The notes under the pieces are model-generated. The model was not told the DNA's origin, searched no databases, and was given only the letters and a program-made list of their open reading frames with translations. This document shows, in pieces, positions 34,624 through 47,423 of a DNA stretch of 64,000 bases. Source of the DNA: Termitomyces sp. T153 (taxonomy: Eukaryota; Basidiomycota; Agaricomycetes; Agaricales; Lyophyllaceae); assembly GCA_018296165.2 (NCBI GenBank), contig JACKQL020000011.1, positions 558,001 through 622,000 on the forward strand, in the 5' to 3' direction. How positions within the stretch are numbered: the first letter of the stretch is position 1; each line of letters begins with the position of its first letter. The position numbers and the translations under genes were made by a program.

Positions 34624-36220
34624 ATGCGGCGTCTCCTGCTCGAGGTAGTCGCCACAAATCGTCTTTTCTGCGCTGACCCGCCTCCAGGATACATCCACAC
34701 CTGGGCCGCCACAAAACCAGCCCCCGCCCCCCGCGCCACACGCACACGCCCTGCTCGTCCCGCTCCCTACTCTCCTGCGCCACTCTCCGTCCCCGTCCCC
34801 GTCCCCCTCGTCCCCCCCAATCCCCCTCGTCCCCCCCTCCCCACCACGCCCCAGGCCCTCGCATCCACCTATGCCTCCCGCCTCCGCACAGGCGCCACTC
34901 TCCTCATGCAGCCCATCCTCTCCTCCTCCTCCGCCCCCGCAGCAGGCACACGCTCCACGGGGCGTCGCGGCGCCGTCATCAACTACGCAGATCCAGGCTC
35001 CGGCGACGAGCTCCCCGATGCAGGTGCAATCGAGTCCGACGACTCTGACTTTGTCGCTAGCGGCGGCACCAGGACGTCTCTCAGGCAGAGCCATAGCCGT
35101 GGCACTCGCGGTGCCTCCGCCACCCCCGGCGCATCCCAAAAGGCAGAGCTGGACCAGAGTTATCTGGGCATGGTACCCCCCGCCAAGTTTATCAAGTCAA
35201 GACATATATTGCCCACCCAACACGTCTACCCGTGCGTCCTCATCCTTTCTACTGCGCTATAATCTCTGATGTACACACAGAACACAAGACGTGATGGACA
35301 AACACGCTTCGAACCGCACCTCGCTCATCCCCATCCGCGTCGAATTCGAGACAGAAACCCACAGGATCCGCGACTGTTTCGTCTGGAACCTCAACGAGAC
35401 ACTCATAAAACCCGAAACTTTCGCCCGCACGTTCTGCAACGACCTCGACTTGCCTCTCACGCCCTGGGCCGACACCATCGCCAACCAAATCCGCGCACAG
35501 ATCGAGGAACACGAGGGCGTCGCGTCCATGGATCTAGGCATCGACGGCGCACTGGACATCGATACTCTTCCACAAAGCACAGAGGAGGCCCCAGAGTGCA
35601 GAGTAATCCTCAGCGTGAGTCACCCTTCTTCTTTCCCAACAAAAAACCCCCCCACCTACGTACGTAACCCCCCGCAGATCGACGTGCAAATCGCAAACCA
35701 CCATCTGACAGACCACATCGAGTGGGACCTGCTCTCGCCTCTCACGCCCGAAGCCTTCTCCAACACCCTCTGCCGCGACCTCGGGCTAGGCGGCGAAGCC
35801 GCCCCGCTCATCGCCCACGCGATCCACGAGGAGCTCATCAAGCATAAAAAAGACGCGATTGAGTGGGGCGTCATTGACCATGCGGGGAATGTTCCGAAGG
35901 ATAAGACTGGCTTGGGACTCGGGTGGAGCCGCGCGGGCAAGGAGGGGAGGGGCCCCAAGAGGCTTAGGAGTGTTTGGAGAGATTGGGTCGAGAGCGGCGA
36001 GTTTGCGACTGGGTTTGAGGTGCTTAGTGCTGAGGAGGTCGAGAGGAGGGAGATTGAGAGGGAGAGAGCTAGTCGGTGCGTGTGGATGTTTTTTTTTGTG
36101 ATTTTTTGCTCATGTAGCTTCTTTTGTAAGGCGGCTGAGGAGAGAGACGTCCAAGTTTCAGACGACGAGGAGTTCGAGGAGGATACGGTACTGATTTCGA
36201 GTTTTTGCAAGCTACGGTAA
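34624..36220 (+). CDS. SFH1: SNF5/SMARCB1/SFH1-type chromatin-remodelling subunit
   Basis: SNF5-family proteins are core subunits of SWI/SNF and RSC remodellers. Exons 34,624-35,231, 35,281-35,614, 35,678-36,075 and 36,118-36,220 give 480 residues. After a Pro-rich N-terminus comes ASTYASRLRTGATLLMQPI, then an acidic Ser stretch and the SNF5 domain as two repeats: SLIPIRVEFETETHRIRDCF with PETFARTFCNDLDLPLTPWA, and VQIANHHLTDHIEWDLLSPL with PEAFSNTLCRDLGL. The C-terminus is basic then acidic. Intron 35,615-35,677 has no in-frame stop, so retained transcripts could be translated. The start is the least certain part because upstream sequence is repetitive. SFH1 rather than SNF5 is my preference from length and N-terminal layout. 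Confidence 0.87.
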
Positions 36221-36479
36221 CTATGGTGTTATACTATACTGTTGATCGTAATTAGTGTTTATGTGTTTTTTGGTATTATCATCGAGACGATAAGTACGCT
36301 GTTTTTCCAGACTCGGTGCTGAAAATGTGCCATGACGACATGCAAAGTGACGAATGTCGTAAAAATTAAAGTACTAGTAATCAGTTATCTCGAGAGATGA
36401 TCCAAAGTAGTGTAAAAATAGAAAGGGTTCAGATGGTCAAGCAGAACATTCTAGAGTTCATAGACATTGATCGATAGAT
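36221..36479. other. 3' flank of SFH1 and right edge of the gene island
   Basis: CpG is still present up to about 36,471, then disappears. No gene was seen. Confidence 0.5.
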
Positions 36480-38810
36480 CTGTCATGTGTTTGTCATTTC
36501 TCATTCTCTTGTATGTGCTCAAATTGTTTGCATATTCATGTGTTTTCAGTGCTTCTTCCTCTTTCTCCAACATCTTTTGCAGCTACTTGACCTAGTTCTG
36601 TGTCTTTGTTATTATTCTGCTATCTATCTTTCCATTCATGTGAGCTCAACTTTTTCTTCAAACATTCATGTTTTAGATTTTCAGCATCCTCTCATTATTT
36701 TTTCAGCTGAATTATATTTCACTGCAAGTGCACATGATTTCATTCTTTTAATATATGCTCTGCTGATGCCCATATTGTATCTACTTTGTCATCTAGCAGC
36801 TATTTTACACATTTTGTGTCTTATTCTGTGGATGAGCATTACTCATCAGTGCACTACTACTCAAATGTGTGTATTAATGCATGCTATGTTTCTTCTGAAA
36901 AAAGTGTTGTGTACCTAGAGTTCTTGATGAAAAAGATTGCCCTTCTACAGATAGTGAGTTTTTGATGACTTTTCAAAATACCATAGCTTTTTATATTCTT
37001 CTGATGCTCATAGCCTTGATTTCTCAAGCTCTGTAGTAGAATGGCTAGCTAATGTTTCTCTTCATTTCTTGTTGCTTACTCTTCAGAAGTGTTCACTGTG
37101 TGCATCTTTGCAGACAACTTATTTGCCATTTTAGATAGCTATGTCATTTGCTCTTCTCTCTTTTATCTTTCCAAGTATATAGTTTTGTTGTTGTGTGTTT
37201 ATCCTTCATATAAGGTCTTTGTCAAATAATTTTCAAATGATCTTCTCCATTTTGGAACATATTTGACAAAGATCTTAAATGGCTGATCAAATCCCACTTC
37301 TCTTTGATACAGAACAATATCTTGTCAGACATTGAGATATTCTTGAGATAGTCTGATCTTGAATATCAAACAAGAGCTCCTTGAAAAATATTTTAATTAC
37401 CTTATTTAGTCTTTCAGCATTATTGTGCAGGCCACTGAAATACCATGGTAAATCAATTTAGGATACTCTTTTTATGGCTTCAGCAGAAACACACAGAGGA
37501 ATCATGTATTTAATTAAATCAATCTTACCACATTTTTAAATTCTCTGAAAATTGGCTTTGTCCAAAGCTCATCAGGCTGATTCCATCTGATCTGGTCTTC
37601 AGCATTTTTCCAACAACATTATCTGGAGAAAAAACATTGGTATGGCAGTTATTATTCTTCTCTCCACAACTTCCAATGCACTGTGATGACTACCTCCAGG
37701 TTACCAAGAGGCCTGAAGAATGTGTCATGGTCTCCAAACCAGATACAACAGGTGTAGAGTAGGCACCACTTTCATAAAGAGAACCATGAAAAGAGTACAA
37801 ACATTGAGCTAGTCCCCAGGGAGTAACTTTGCTTCTCTACATGTTGTATGGATATGAAAATTGCCATCAATTTGTATTGGATATAAAAACAACTTGGAGA
37901 GAGTTCTTCATAATGTTCTTTATATACTTGGGAAACTTGTTAGGACTCTTGATCAAAATACAGAAGTGAGTTGGCACATGTGAGTGAGACTTAATTGATT
38001 GTGATTATCCAAGAAGTATGATGTGATGAGTTTCATGAGAAAGGGAACACACATATTGAATTTCAGTTCCCTTTGAGCATACATGATGATCTACGGACTA
38101 CTTCATTATTTGCTTCAAGGCTTTTTGTCCTTCTTTGATGTGCTTGGCTTGGCTTGTCCCCATGGGGCCAATCACCAGAGCAACAAATACTTGCACAACT
38201 GATACATACTCCACATGCACCATGCAAAGTCTAGCCTTACACATTGACATTTGCAATGCTATAGTCATGCTCATTGGGGTGCTATCCTTGTGCATCCATG
38301 ACATATACTATGTTACTTTTTGTATTGATATATGTATAATGAATATAATGTCATGCTACATTAGAATCCCAATAGGTCATGAAGCCCTGCAGTATGTCAT
38401 CACAAACATCCTCAAAAACTTGGCAAATTTTGGTCACAGCACTTTGTTGTACTTGGTTAAGTTCTTGTCTCCATTCAGTTGATGTCTTGGATTGGGCTTG
38501 ACCTGTAAGAAGTTCCATGAGGCACAGTTGGTACCACCTCTCATTATCTGCACTCCAGTAGTCACAATGGGAACATGTTGCAATTCAGACCAAATTCTTG
38601 GAGAACCATGACCTATTTGACATCTGCCCTCCTCATCCTACTTGCTATAGTTAATGGAAATTCCTTTGTCAGAAATCCAAACAGACTGACCTGTATACAC
38701 CATGGAGACACTGCAGATTATGTTGCTTTGGGACTCTGTGAGGTCATTGTTGACAAGGACATAATCACCAAACTCCCCAACCTTTCTGATGCTCAATAAA
38801 ATACCCTTCT
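36480..38810. other. CpG-depleted decayed DNA, unidentified
   Basis: AT-rich sequence with almost no CpG. A minus-strand stretch around 37,850-37,690 reads protein-like (SKVTPWGLAQCLYSFHGSLY, then PVVSGLETMTHSSGLLVTW), and another near 37,330-37,180, but I cannot assign a family. Short open frames such as 36,487-36,918 are low-complexity and unconvincing. Probably old repeats. Confidence 0.4.
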
Positions 38811-38815
38811 TAATC
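38811..38815 (+). repeat. Target-site duplication TAATC (left) of the old antisense LTR
   Basis: TAATC sits directly before TGTCA of the antisense LTR and again at 52,046-52,050 directly after its other end. Confidence 0.75.
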
Positions 38816-39563
38816 TGTCAGGTTCTGCTGACCATGGGGGCTCAGCTGCACTGGGCAAATCCTTACTAGGCAGATGTGATTCCCTGCACTGATAATTGGG
38901 CACTCAGAGAAGCTCTAAATGCAGGGATTTGTGAGGATAAGTGATGGGAAGTGATCTGAGCAAGTCCAGGGTGGTCCAGAGGAGTGTAGAACAAGTTGCA
39001 TGGAAAGGGACAAGCTTGGCAGAGTGTTAGGTACAAGTCCATAAGTGAGTATTGTAGGTGTGGAGAAAGCAGAGGCTACACAAGTGGTGGGAGTGGAGCC
39101 AGAGCTTGATGGGGAATTGATGGAAGTTGATGGAGTTCAGGGCCAAGTGAGTAGTGAGGTCTGGAGTTGGTTTAAAGAATGTTTGAGGTTTATAATTGTA
39201 ATTGCAGAGTTTGTGAAGGTGTTAAGGTTGAAGGGGACTTAGGCATGATGAAGGAAATAGATCAATCAAGATGAGACAGAGCTGAACAGAATGAGGCAGA
39301 GTTGAGATGAGACTGAAACAGAACAAAAATAGATTCAGGTGGAGATACAAGATGATAATGAGAACAATAACAGAATAGAGACCAGATGAGACTGGGAAAC
39401 TGAGATAAGACTGCAAGGCTGAGAGTAAGGAAAATGTAACACAGAACACAAAACACAAGAGAGAAACAATCAGACTATAGGTAATGCAGGTAATATCAAA
39501 ACTAAAGTACAAGGAGCTACTCTATGACTTATATACTAGCTACTGGAGTGCTCCAGGGGACAG
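38816..39563 (-). repeat. Old antisense LTR, left half
   Basis: Read on the minus strand this aligns with the 3' part of the gypsy LTR at 39,564-40,514: compare tgtcaggttctgctga and ctactaggcagatgtgatt here with the reverse complement of that LTR, and gaccagatgagactgggaaac. The alignment is clear through 39,563, where the gypsy element interrupts it, and resumes at 51,621. It is CpG-poor and diverged. Confidence 0.75.
39559..39563 (+). repeat. Target-site duplication GACAG (left) of the gypsy element
   Basis: GACAG immediately precedes the 5' LTR start TGTCAC and recurs at 51,616-51,620 right after the 3' LTR end TGACA. Confidence 0.9.
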
Positions 39564-40514
39564 TGTCACAACCTGCTCCCTAGACCCTGACACCACCCCC
39601 AGCCCCCCCCTTCAATGCTCCGCCAAACTCCCCAACCCTCACCCACCCTCCGCGCCCACTTTGGGCAACTCCGACACTTCTTTGGCAGACCCCGATGGCT
39701 CCTTGATCAACTCCGACACCTTCTCCGCAGCAGTTGATGCATCCCCTGAATTCCCCTGGACTCCCGAGGCTTTCCCCGACCCTGGAACAATCTGCTTTCC
39801 AACTGATCCCATCAGAATGTCACCGCGGCCCATTCCAAGATTGCACCTGACAACTGTTGACTCCACGCAGTCCCATCAAGCCACTGCCATATCCTCTGCC
39901 CTCCAGAGCCACCCAGTAGTAGGTATATAAGTTGTAGAAGAACCCCTAGTACTTTAGTCTTGATATTGCATTTACCAGTTTCCTATGTCTTGTCTTTCGT
40001 CTCGTCCCTGTCTCTATTTTTAGTTTCAAATCTATCTCTGTTCTCTGTCTCATCTTGCCTTGTCTCCACCTTGTCTTGACCGTGTATAGTTCCTTTGTCT
40101 TCCTCAGTTCCTTTCATCTCCAATGACAGTACAAACTCCACATGCACGCTATGACCCAAACATTCCTATGACAACCCCAGACCTTGCTCCTGCTTGGCCC
40201 AGGAACACCTCATGTCTTGGCGATCTCCCGTCAAACCTCCGGCTCTGCCCCCATCAACCGTGAAGCCTCTGCTTACCCTGCATTCTAATTGCATGCCCAC
40301 AAACTTGCTCCGGCACCCGTCCAGGTTCAACAACGAGTATACTTGGTCTTAGATGCCCCCAAGCTGCTCTGGACTTGCTCGGACTGCCCCTAGCTCCCCC
40401 TCGCAAGTCCCTCCGCATTAATACTGGATGCTTGGTTATAAGCGCAGGACATCGCATCCGCCTAGTAAGGACTCGCCAGTGTAGCTGAGCCCCTGTCATC
40501 AGCAGAACCTGATA
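39564..40514 (+). repeat. 5' LTR of the gypsy element
   Basis: 951 bp, starts TGTCACAACC and ends CCTGATA (C to T in the terminal TGACA). It matches 49,548-51,615 after removal of the nested LTR. It contains a TATATAA box. Confidence 0.9.
39924..39930 (+). promoter_or_regulatory. Putative TATA box in the 5' LTR
   Basis: TATATAA within GGTATATAAG about 360 bp into the LTR, also kept in the 3' LTR near 49,908; a plausible core promoter for the element. Confidence 0.5.
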
Positions 40515-40545
40515 TAATATCAAGACTCCCCCTTACCTGTTCTCA

Positions 40546-42968
40546 ATGTCTGCATATAACCCCACGTACAACCCCACCAGCTACCTAACCGACATCTATG
40601 GTCAACCGGTACCGGAAAACCCCTATGCCCCATTCTACCCAGGCCCTCCTACAGATTAGTATGTCCCCTGTCACTGGACCCCTGACCCCAACCAGGCGTT
40701 CTACACCCCCTCCATCAGCCAGGGAATACCTCCAGGCTAGCGCTGCCCTCCCATGTTCTCTGCCAATGGCAACAACCCCTGCATGTACCCCAGGGGATAT
40801 TCCGCAGTGTCCCCCAACCCTGCCGACCTTCCCCCTGCCTACTACTATGCGTACCCAGTCCCCGCCACAGCTCCGACCCCTCTGGGGCCTATGGACAATT
40901 ATTCCCCCCCTCGTATGCCATTCCCCGCCCAAGCCCCTCCTTCTCCCAGGCAGCAAAGGGTTGAAGTCTATGCCCAACAACACGACGAAGTCCTCCGCTT
41001 CCTCTGCCTCTCTCCCACAGAGTTTGCAAGATGCACCTGCACCCTCCTCACCAATCTAGGCTACCCCAACACCTCCACGACTCTGGAAGTCTGGGCAGAT
41101 CAACTCCTTGATTTCCATGAGTGCTATCTGCAAGGAAACCTCCCGGAGACTATGCAAGGCACCCTGGGCATTGACAATAACTTACGGAACGAGCTCCGCA
41201 CATTGGTTGAAGAAATCCACACCAGCCTGAACCCCCGCCCTTTTGAAGACCCTCTAGACCCTGCCCACTCCTTCCATTTGCAACGTGGAGAGCCCATCAG
41301 AACACGAAGCAAAGTCCTGCCTTCCGTTCCCCATCAGCAGGAAGAACTCAATGCAGCCTCCAGCATCTTGAGGAACCTCAACCTCATGGGGGGATTGTTT
41401 GACCAACCAGCCACCCATACCTTGGCCCTCTCTGCTCACCCTTGGGCCAACTCTGTCCCCAGCGCCTTCCAAACCTGGGACCAGCCCGCCATCTCCAAAC
41501 CCCACCCCCAATGGCCGCCCCCACGCATTGACGATGACAACTGGACTCTCTCCTACATCAACGAGCCTGGTAACCCCACCAACAAGCATGCCCCACACAA
41601 CAGACCTCCACAAGACTGACCCCCCCACTTCAACCTCCATGCCCCTCATGTCAATGCCCCTCCACCCTGTCCCAATGCCCCAGTCCCCCTGCAACAGCCC
41701 ATGGGTCCCGGAGTGCCCTGACCACCCTTCCTTACCAACCATCCTTGTCCCCCGCCCACTCCACTGCCTAACCCTCCCACTGATGCAAATTATTTTGGAC
41801 TCCCCACCCCCAGGGGACCCCCTTGATGGGCCCTGGGGCCCGCCCCAGGCAATGCAGGTCAACCCCCCAGCAGAGGGCCACCCAACGGCAGACCCCCTAG
41901 GGAATGGGGCTCAGCAATGGACAACTTCCCCCCCAGCATGGAAACGGGAACAACTACTATTACTACTACAACGCTGGACCCCCGCCCCGAGCTCAAAATC
42001 CACAGAACAATACCTGTGATGCACTGGCCTGGGAGGGTAAGCTTGACATTCAGAAACCCAAAACCTTCACCAGCTGCAACCCCCAGAAGTGGCGAATCTT
42101 TCTAACTCAGTGTCTGACTATGTTCCAAGCTAAGCCAATTACCTTCCAACTTGAGAGCTCATGAGTGGCCTTCACTGCATCATATTTACAGGGTATCGCC
42201 TTTGATCATTACACCGTGCTACTCCAGTTCAACCCCAACAACCCCGTGCTCTCCAATTGGCTTGCTTTCACCTAGGAATTCTTGAGTAAGTTCAGCATCT
42301 TTGACACCATAATGGAGGCGGAGAAAAATCTCTTCAACCTCTGAATGTGTGACAATGAACACTTCACGACCTTTATTGTACGGTTCAAATGGGAAGCCTA
42401 CAAGACTGGCTGAAACTACAACGCTCTCTGATTTGCCCTCCGTCGCGCCTTGCCTCAATGAATCAAGGACGTCCTTCGCTTCGCACCCAAGCAAACCACC
42501 TACAACGGGTACAAGGCACTCATTACCCAGGTCGACCAATGTTACTGGGAAGATCACAGCAAAAACACGGCACCCCGGACCCCCTGGAATGCCTTCAGTA
42601 ACACCAACTGGCAGGCCAGAGCAACCAATGGTGTTTGGTCCTCAATCCCTGCTAACCCTGCCAACCTCGCACCCTGTTTTCCCTCAGGCCAAGGGATTAC
42701 CAGCACCAACCCACCCCAGGGGCAACGTCTGCCAGCCCAGCTCAACACCGCCAATCTCCATGAAACCCCGAAACCCTTGGACACCAACCCCAATGACCAT
42801 GATGACATTCTGGACCCCGCCAACGACCAGGAAGCCTTATGTGCAAACAGGATCTGGAATAGCCCGTGGATTGACATGCCGGAGGAAATGCAGGAGAAAC
42901 AATGGAAGGAGGGCGCGTGCATCCTATGTGGTGAGCAGGGACACTTTATTCGCAGTTGTTCTAAATGA
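40546..42968 (+). pseudogene. gypsy gag (capsid and zinc knuckle) pseudogene
   Basis: Gag forms the virus-like particle. The reading begins with MSAYNPTYNPTSYLTDIYGQ at 40,546, 31 bases after the LTR. Stops appear early (near 40,656 and 40,738, both TAG probably from CAG). Open stretches follow at 40,753-41,619 and, in a shifted frame, 41,904-42,164. The capsid-like region (LDIQKPKTFTSCNPQKWRIF, about 42,042) continues with stops to a CCHC knuckle CILCGEQGHFIRSC near 42,919. A long Pro-rich spacer separates the two halves. Confidence 0.75.
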
Positions 42969-43079
42969 CAGGTGATGGACACGCTGTGTGGACGATCGAC
43001 AGAGAAGACTGTAACTACCAGTTTATGGAAAACAAGTTGGTGGTTTAGGTCTTGAAGATGCACTAGACTGCGGACCAGA

Positions 43080-44160
43080 CCCTGACATCTTCTCCGCCCT
43101 GGCCACACTCCTCTGTGCAACGATACTCACCCTGGACAACCCCCCAGTACATCTCCCTTCTCACTCATCCACCAACCTCCTCCTCCGCACCACTTTCCCC
43201 TTCACCACCAACCCTGTCCCCACACTAGTCGACAGCGGCACCACCAACAACTTCATCAATAAATCCCTGGCAGCGCTCGCTCCCCACCTCCTCCGACGCC
43301 TCCCCGCCCTGATCTCCCTCAAACTTTTTGATGGAGACCCCACCCCAGCAGGAGACATCACACACTGCCTGGAAACAACCATGACCTTCGCCAATGGATG
43401 ACAGCAAGAACTCTGACTACTTATCACCAAATTACACCCCTCCACCCCTGTTGTCTTAGGATTTTCATGGCTCCATTCCACCAACCCCCGCGTTGATTGG
43501 CCCAGCCTCACCCTCCGCCTCAACCGGGACAACTCCACCAATTCTGGGCTGGTACCTTTTGATGTCTCACCCCCCTCCAAGAACTCCAAGGCCACAATCA
43601 ACCACCCCTGGACTCCTCTGCAGCTCTGCTCTAGATCTGCATGGTCATTCATTATCAATGTCCAACTCGACGACCCTTCTAAGGTATTCCCCGCCCTTGT
43701 TGACAGCGGCGCCTCCGGCACCTTTGTTAGTAACCAGCTTGGCCTCCGGCACGACAACCTCAACAGACCCCTTGAGCTCCAACTCTTTGACGGAAGCCCT
43801 GCCACAACAAGGATCACGCAATACCACAACAACACCCTCACCCTTGACAACGACCTGCAGTTTCAGGCCCGGCTCCTTGTCACCCAATTACCTCTGCTGA
43901 CTACAATCGTGCTTGGGCTCCCTTGGCTACAAGATGTCAACCCCAACATCGACTGGAAGGACCTCACCATGCAATTCCCCGGCCCCGAAGCAAGTTTAGC
44001 AGCCGCCATCCACCTCTGCCTCCAGTCTATCCCAGACTCTGACATCTCCCATTCCAGTGCCAGCACCTCTGGAGCGACCCAGAATCCCTCAACCTCTGAT
44101 GACAACCCTGATGAAGAAGGAGATGCCACTCTGCCTTGGTCACCCTCAATCACATTATGA
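43080..44160 (+). pseudogene. gypsy aspartic protease region with two retropepsin-like units
   Basis: Retropepsins process Gag-Pol through a DSG/DTG active-site Asp. Two similar units occur in tandem. Unit 1 has PTLVDSGTTNNFINKSL near 43,220 and VLGFSWLHSTNPRVDW near 43,456; unit 2 has ALVDSGASGTFVSNQLGL near 43,703 and VLGLPWLQDVNPNIDW near 43,909. Both keep the active-site motif, the KLFDG/QLFDG strand and the VLGxxWL-NPxxDW end. Unit 1 has two stops near 43,400-43,415; unit 2 is open. Confidence 0.7.
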
Positions 44161-44399
44161 CAGCTGTCTTCCAACATACTCCAAAATCAATACAAAGGAC
44201 CGCGGTACCCTGACCAGCGACGTTCGAGGTCCCCAACCAACTCCGCCACCACTCCGGACTCATCCGCTACCACTCTGACATCCAACTCTGTCGACCCTAG
44301 AAGCCTCGACATTAAAATTATCAGCGCCATTCCCTTTGCATGCCTTCTACAAGATGGCACCCCCGCCTTTCAGTTACAAATCACGCCAGCCCTACCTGA

Positions 44400-45855
44400 G
44401 GAGCACCTCCACACAGGAACCACTGCACTGGAGAGCAAGATGGAGGAACAGATCCTATCTGAAGTAGTTCCCCTGGAGTATCATGAGTTCGCTGACATGT
44501 TCTCTGAAGGGAGTGCCAAAGAACTTCCCCCGCACTGCTCCTATGACCACAAGATTAACCTTGAGGAAGGTACCTCACCCCTGTTTGGCAAGATCTACAA
44601 CATGTCCAAGATTGAGCTCTGAGCCTTGAAGAAATACCTCAATGACATGCTTGGCAAGGGCTTTATATGCCCATTGATCTCCGCTGCTGGCGCTCCAGTC
44701 CTGTTTGCCAAGAAGAAGGATGGGTCCCTCTGACTCTGTGTGGATTATCGGGGGCTCAACAAAGTCACCAAAAAGAACCGGTATCCCCTCCCCTTAATTG
44801 GAGACCTTGTTGATCATCTCCGCAGTGCCAAGATTTACACAAAGATAGACCTCCACTCTGGCTACAACAATGTCCAGATCACTCTGGGACATGAATGGAA
44901 GACCACCTTTCGCACCTGCTATGGCCTCTTTGAGTACCTCGTAATGCCCTTCAGAATGACTAACTCCCCTGCCACTTTTCAGTACTTCATGAATGACATC
45001 TTCCATGACATGAATGACATTTTTGTCATTGTATACCTGGACAACATCCTGATCTACTTGAATTCACCGAGGGAACATCCAGAGCATGTCCGCCACATTT
45101 TAGAACAACTCTGAGAGTACCACCTTTATGCCAAACCCAAGAAATGCTCCTTCCACATGATGGAGGTCGAATATCTCGGAGTTGTCATCACCCCTGATGG
45201 CATGCGCATGGACCCCACCAAGGTCAACGCAGTACTCAACTGGCCCCCACTGTGGAACATCAAGGAGGTACAGTCATTCCTGGGGTTTGCTAACTTTTAT
45301 TGCCGTTTCATCAATAACTACTCCAGGATCACCAAACTCCTCAACCAACTCACGCAGAAGGACACTCCTTGGGATTGGGACAGCAAGTGCCAGAGCATAT
45401 TCCTCCTCCTGAAAAGGGCCTTCACCTCCGCTCTGGTCCTCTGTCATTTTGACCCCTCCCTGCCAATCGTGCTCGAGTGCAATGCCTCCAACTACGCTAT
45501 TGCCAGAATACTCTCCTAGTCAGACTTGGGGGGCAAAGATCTCTGTCCTGTCGCCTTCTACATCTGATCAATGATCCCAGCGGAACTCAACTACAACATC
45601 TACAACAAAGAACTCCTTGCGATCATTGAAGCCTTCCATCAGTGGCAGGCCTACCTCGAGGGGTCCCTGCACCACATCCAAGTATACTCCAACCACAACA
45701 ACCTGCAATACTTCACGACCATGAAACAGCTCAGCCACTGCCAAGCCCAATGGTCCAAAACCCTCTTGGAGTACAACTTCACCATCCACTACCACCCTGG
45801 GCGACTCAGCGTGAAGCCTGATGCCCTCACTCAAAGATCCGATGCCCTCACTTGA
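44400..45855 (+). pseudogene. gypsy reverse transcriptase and RNase H pseudogene
   Basis: The RT core is clear: PLFGKIYNMSKIEL near 44,580, [34 protein letters not shown] near 44,737, [14 protein letters not shown], and [20 protein letters not shown]. The catalytic YxDD block reads [10 protein letters not shown] near 45,036, with the second Asp changed to Asn. RNase H follows with VLECNASNYAIA near 45,470, where DASDYA is expected, so two more Asp are Asn. Stops lie near 44,622, 44,731, 45,112, 45,517 and 45,565. GAC to AAC (G to A) would explain the Asp losses. Confidence 0.85.
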
Positions 45856-45864
45856 AGATCCGAC

Positions 45865-47423
45865 ATGTACCCGAAAAAGTCATTTGAAGCCAAACGGAAT
45901 GCATTCAACCATCAAGTGGTAATCCCCCCCAAACATCTACATGCCATGCTGATTTTAAATGAAGAAGGAATCCTCCAACAAATCAGAAATTCACTCCCAG
46001 ACTCCTTCTTCACTCAGCACAATCCCTGCAACAACTCCGAAGAGTTGAGCGCCAGGAACCCTTTTTGCTGTCTCTGGACCACTGCCTCCTGCTCCAGAGT
46101 GGACAAATTTATGCCCCAGACCACAAGTCCATCCACCTCGACATACTCCGGCAGCACCATGACCATAAGCTCCGAGGGCACCCAGGAATTTGTAAGACCC
46201 TTCAACTCATCTCCCAGACTTACTTCTGGCCAGGAATGAAAAAGGATGTCACGCAATACGTAAGGGCCTGCAAACCCTGCCTCTGGGCCAAGGTACCCCA
46301 TCACTGCCCCCATAGATTGTTGAAACCCCTCCCCGTCGGCCGCTGCCCCTGGTCCTCCCTATCAATGGATCATATCGTCGAACTCCCTGATTCCAAAGGT
46401 TTTAACGCAATCCTCATTGTCATTTGCCACCTCACCAAGCAAGCCCTCTTCATCCCCTGCCACACCACTGACAATGCTCCAGAGTTCACCAAACTGTTTC
46501 TCGAACATGTATTCTCCAAGCATGGACTCCCAGACGACATCGTCTCCGACTGCAGACCCCTGTTTGTATCCCACTTTTGGCAGTCGCTATGCAGGGCGCT
46601 CAAGATCAAAACCAACCTCTCCACCACCTATCACCTGGAGACCAACAGACAAACAGAATGAGTGAACCAGATGCTGGAGCAGTATCTCCACCTATACGTT
46701 AACTATTTACAGAACGACTGGCACACAGAACTCCCCCTCGCTGAATTCACCTATAATAACATGCCCCACTCCGCCACCAGAGTCTCCCTCTTTTATGCCA
46801 ACAAAGGCTATAACCCCTGACTCACCCTGTCCCTGAAGGACATCCCCTCCCATGCCACCCACAAAGTTGCTGAGGACCTCCAATCCCTTCACCAATTTCT
46901 CCGGGATGAGATCAACACTGCCAATTGAGCCTACTCCAAACATGCCAATGCCCAACATGACCCCACCCCTGACTGGCCTCCCAGCACCTTGGTTTGGCTC
47001 AATCGACGCAACCTCAAGACCTGGAGGCCCTCCATCAAACTAGACCACAAGTGCCTTGGTCCTTTCAAAGTCCTCTGGAAGGTCTCCATGCACGCCTATA
47101 AACTCGACCTACCTCTGGGCTTGAAAGGCCTCCACCCCGTGTTCCACATTTGACTCCTCAAAAAACATGCCCCGAACCCCTTCCCCAGCCAGTGCCCCAG
47201 CTGACCACCCCCCGTCGAGGTCGAGGACAAGTACTGCTACAAGGTCAACCAGATCCTCGACTCCCGCTTGGTCTGCGGACAACCCCAGTACTTGGTCCAC
47301 TAGAAAGGCTATGGACCTGAGGACAACACGTGGGAGCCCCAAAAAAGCCTCGACGGAGCCCCTGACGAACTCCGGAACTTCCATCGACAACACCCCACCA
47401 AGCCCCAGGACCTCTGGGACTAG
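45865..47423 (+). pseudogene. gypsy integrase with C-terminal chromodomain, pseudogene
   Basis: The HHCC zinc module appears as HDHKLRGHPGICKTLQLISQ and CKPCLWAK (46,160-46,290). The catalytic core has SSLSMDHIVELPDSKGFNAI near 46,355, DDIVSDCRPLFVSHFWQSLC near 46,530 and ETNRQTE near 46,640 (D, D, E). A chromodomain ends the protein: [16 protein letters not shown], then [20 protein letters not shown] near 47,220-47,340, where the stop replaces the conserved Trp. Chromodomains steer integration toward heterochromatin, which fits this element's home in methylated-looking DNA. Several stops and a shift near 46,065 break it. Confidence 0.85.

Noticed and set aside
34213..35139. 308-residue minus-strand Gly-rich open frame
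   Set aside because: It is the antisense of the GC-rich, Pro-rich first exon of the SNF5/SFH1 gene and of the upstream repeats; low-complexity and no domain.
36487..36918. 143-residue hydrophobic plus-strand open frame, possible membrane protein
   Set aside because: CpG-depleted, Cys/Leu/His-rich translation of T-rich DNA with no homologous look; probably chance.
41254..41862. 202-residue minus-strand frame inside gypsy gag
   Set aside because: Antisense of the Pro-rich gag spacer; Gly-rich low complexity, unlike the motif-bearing antisense region at 47,584-49,159.
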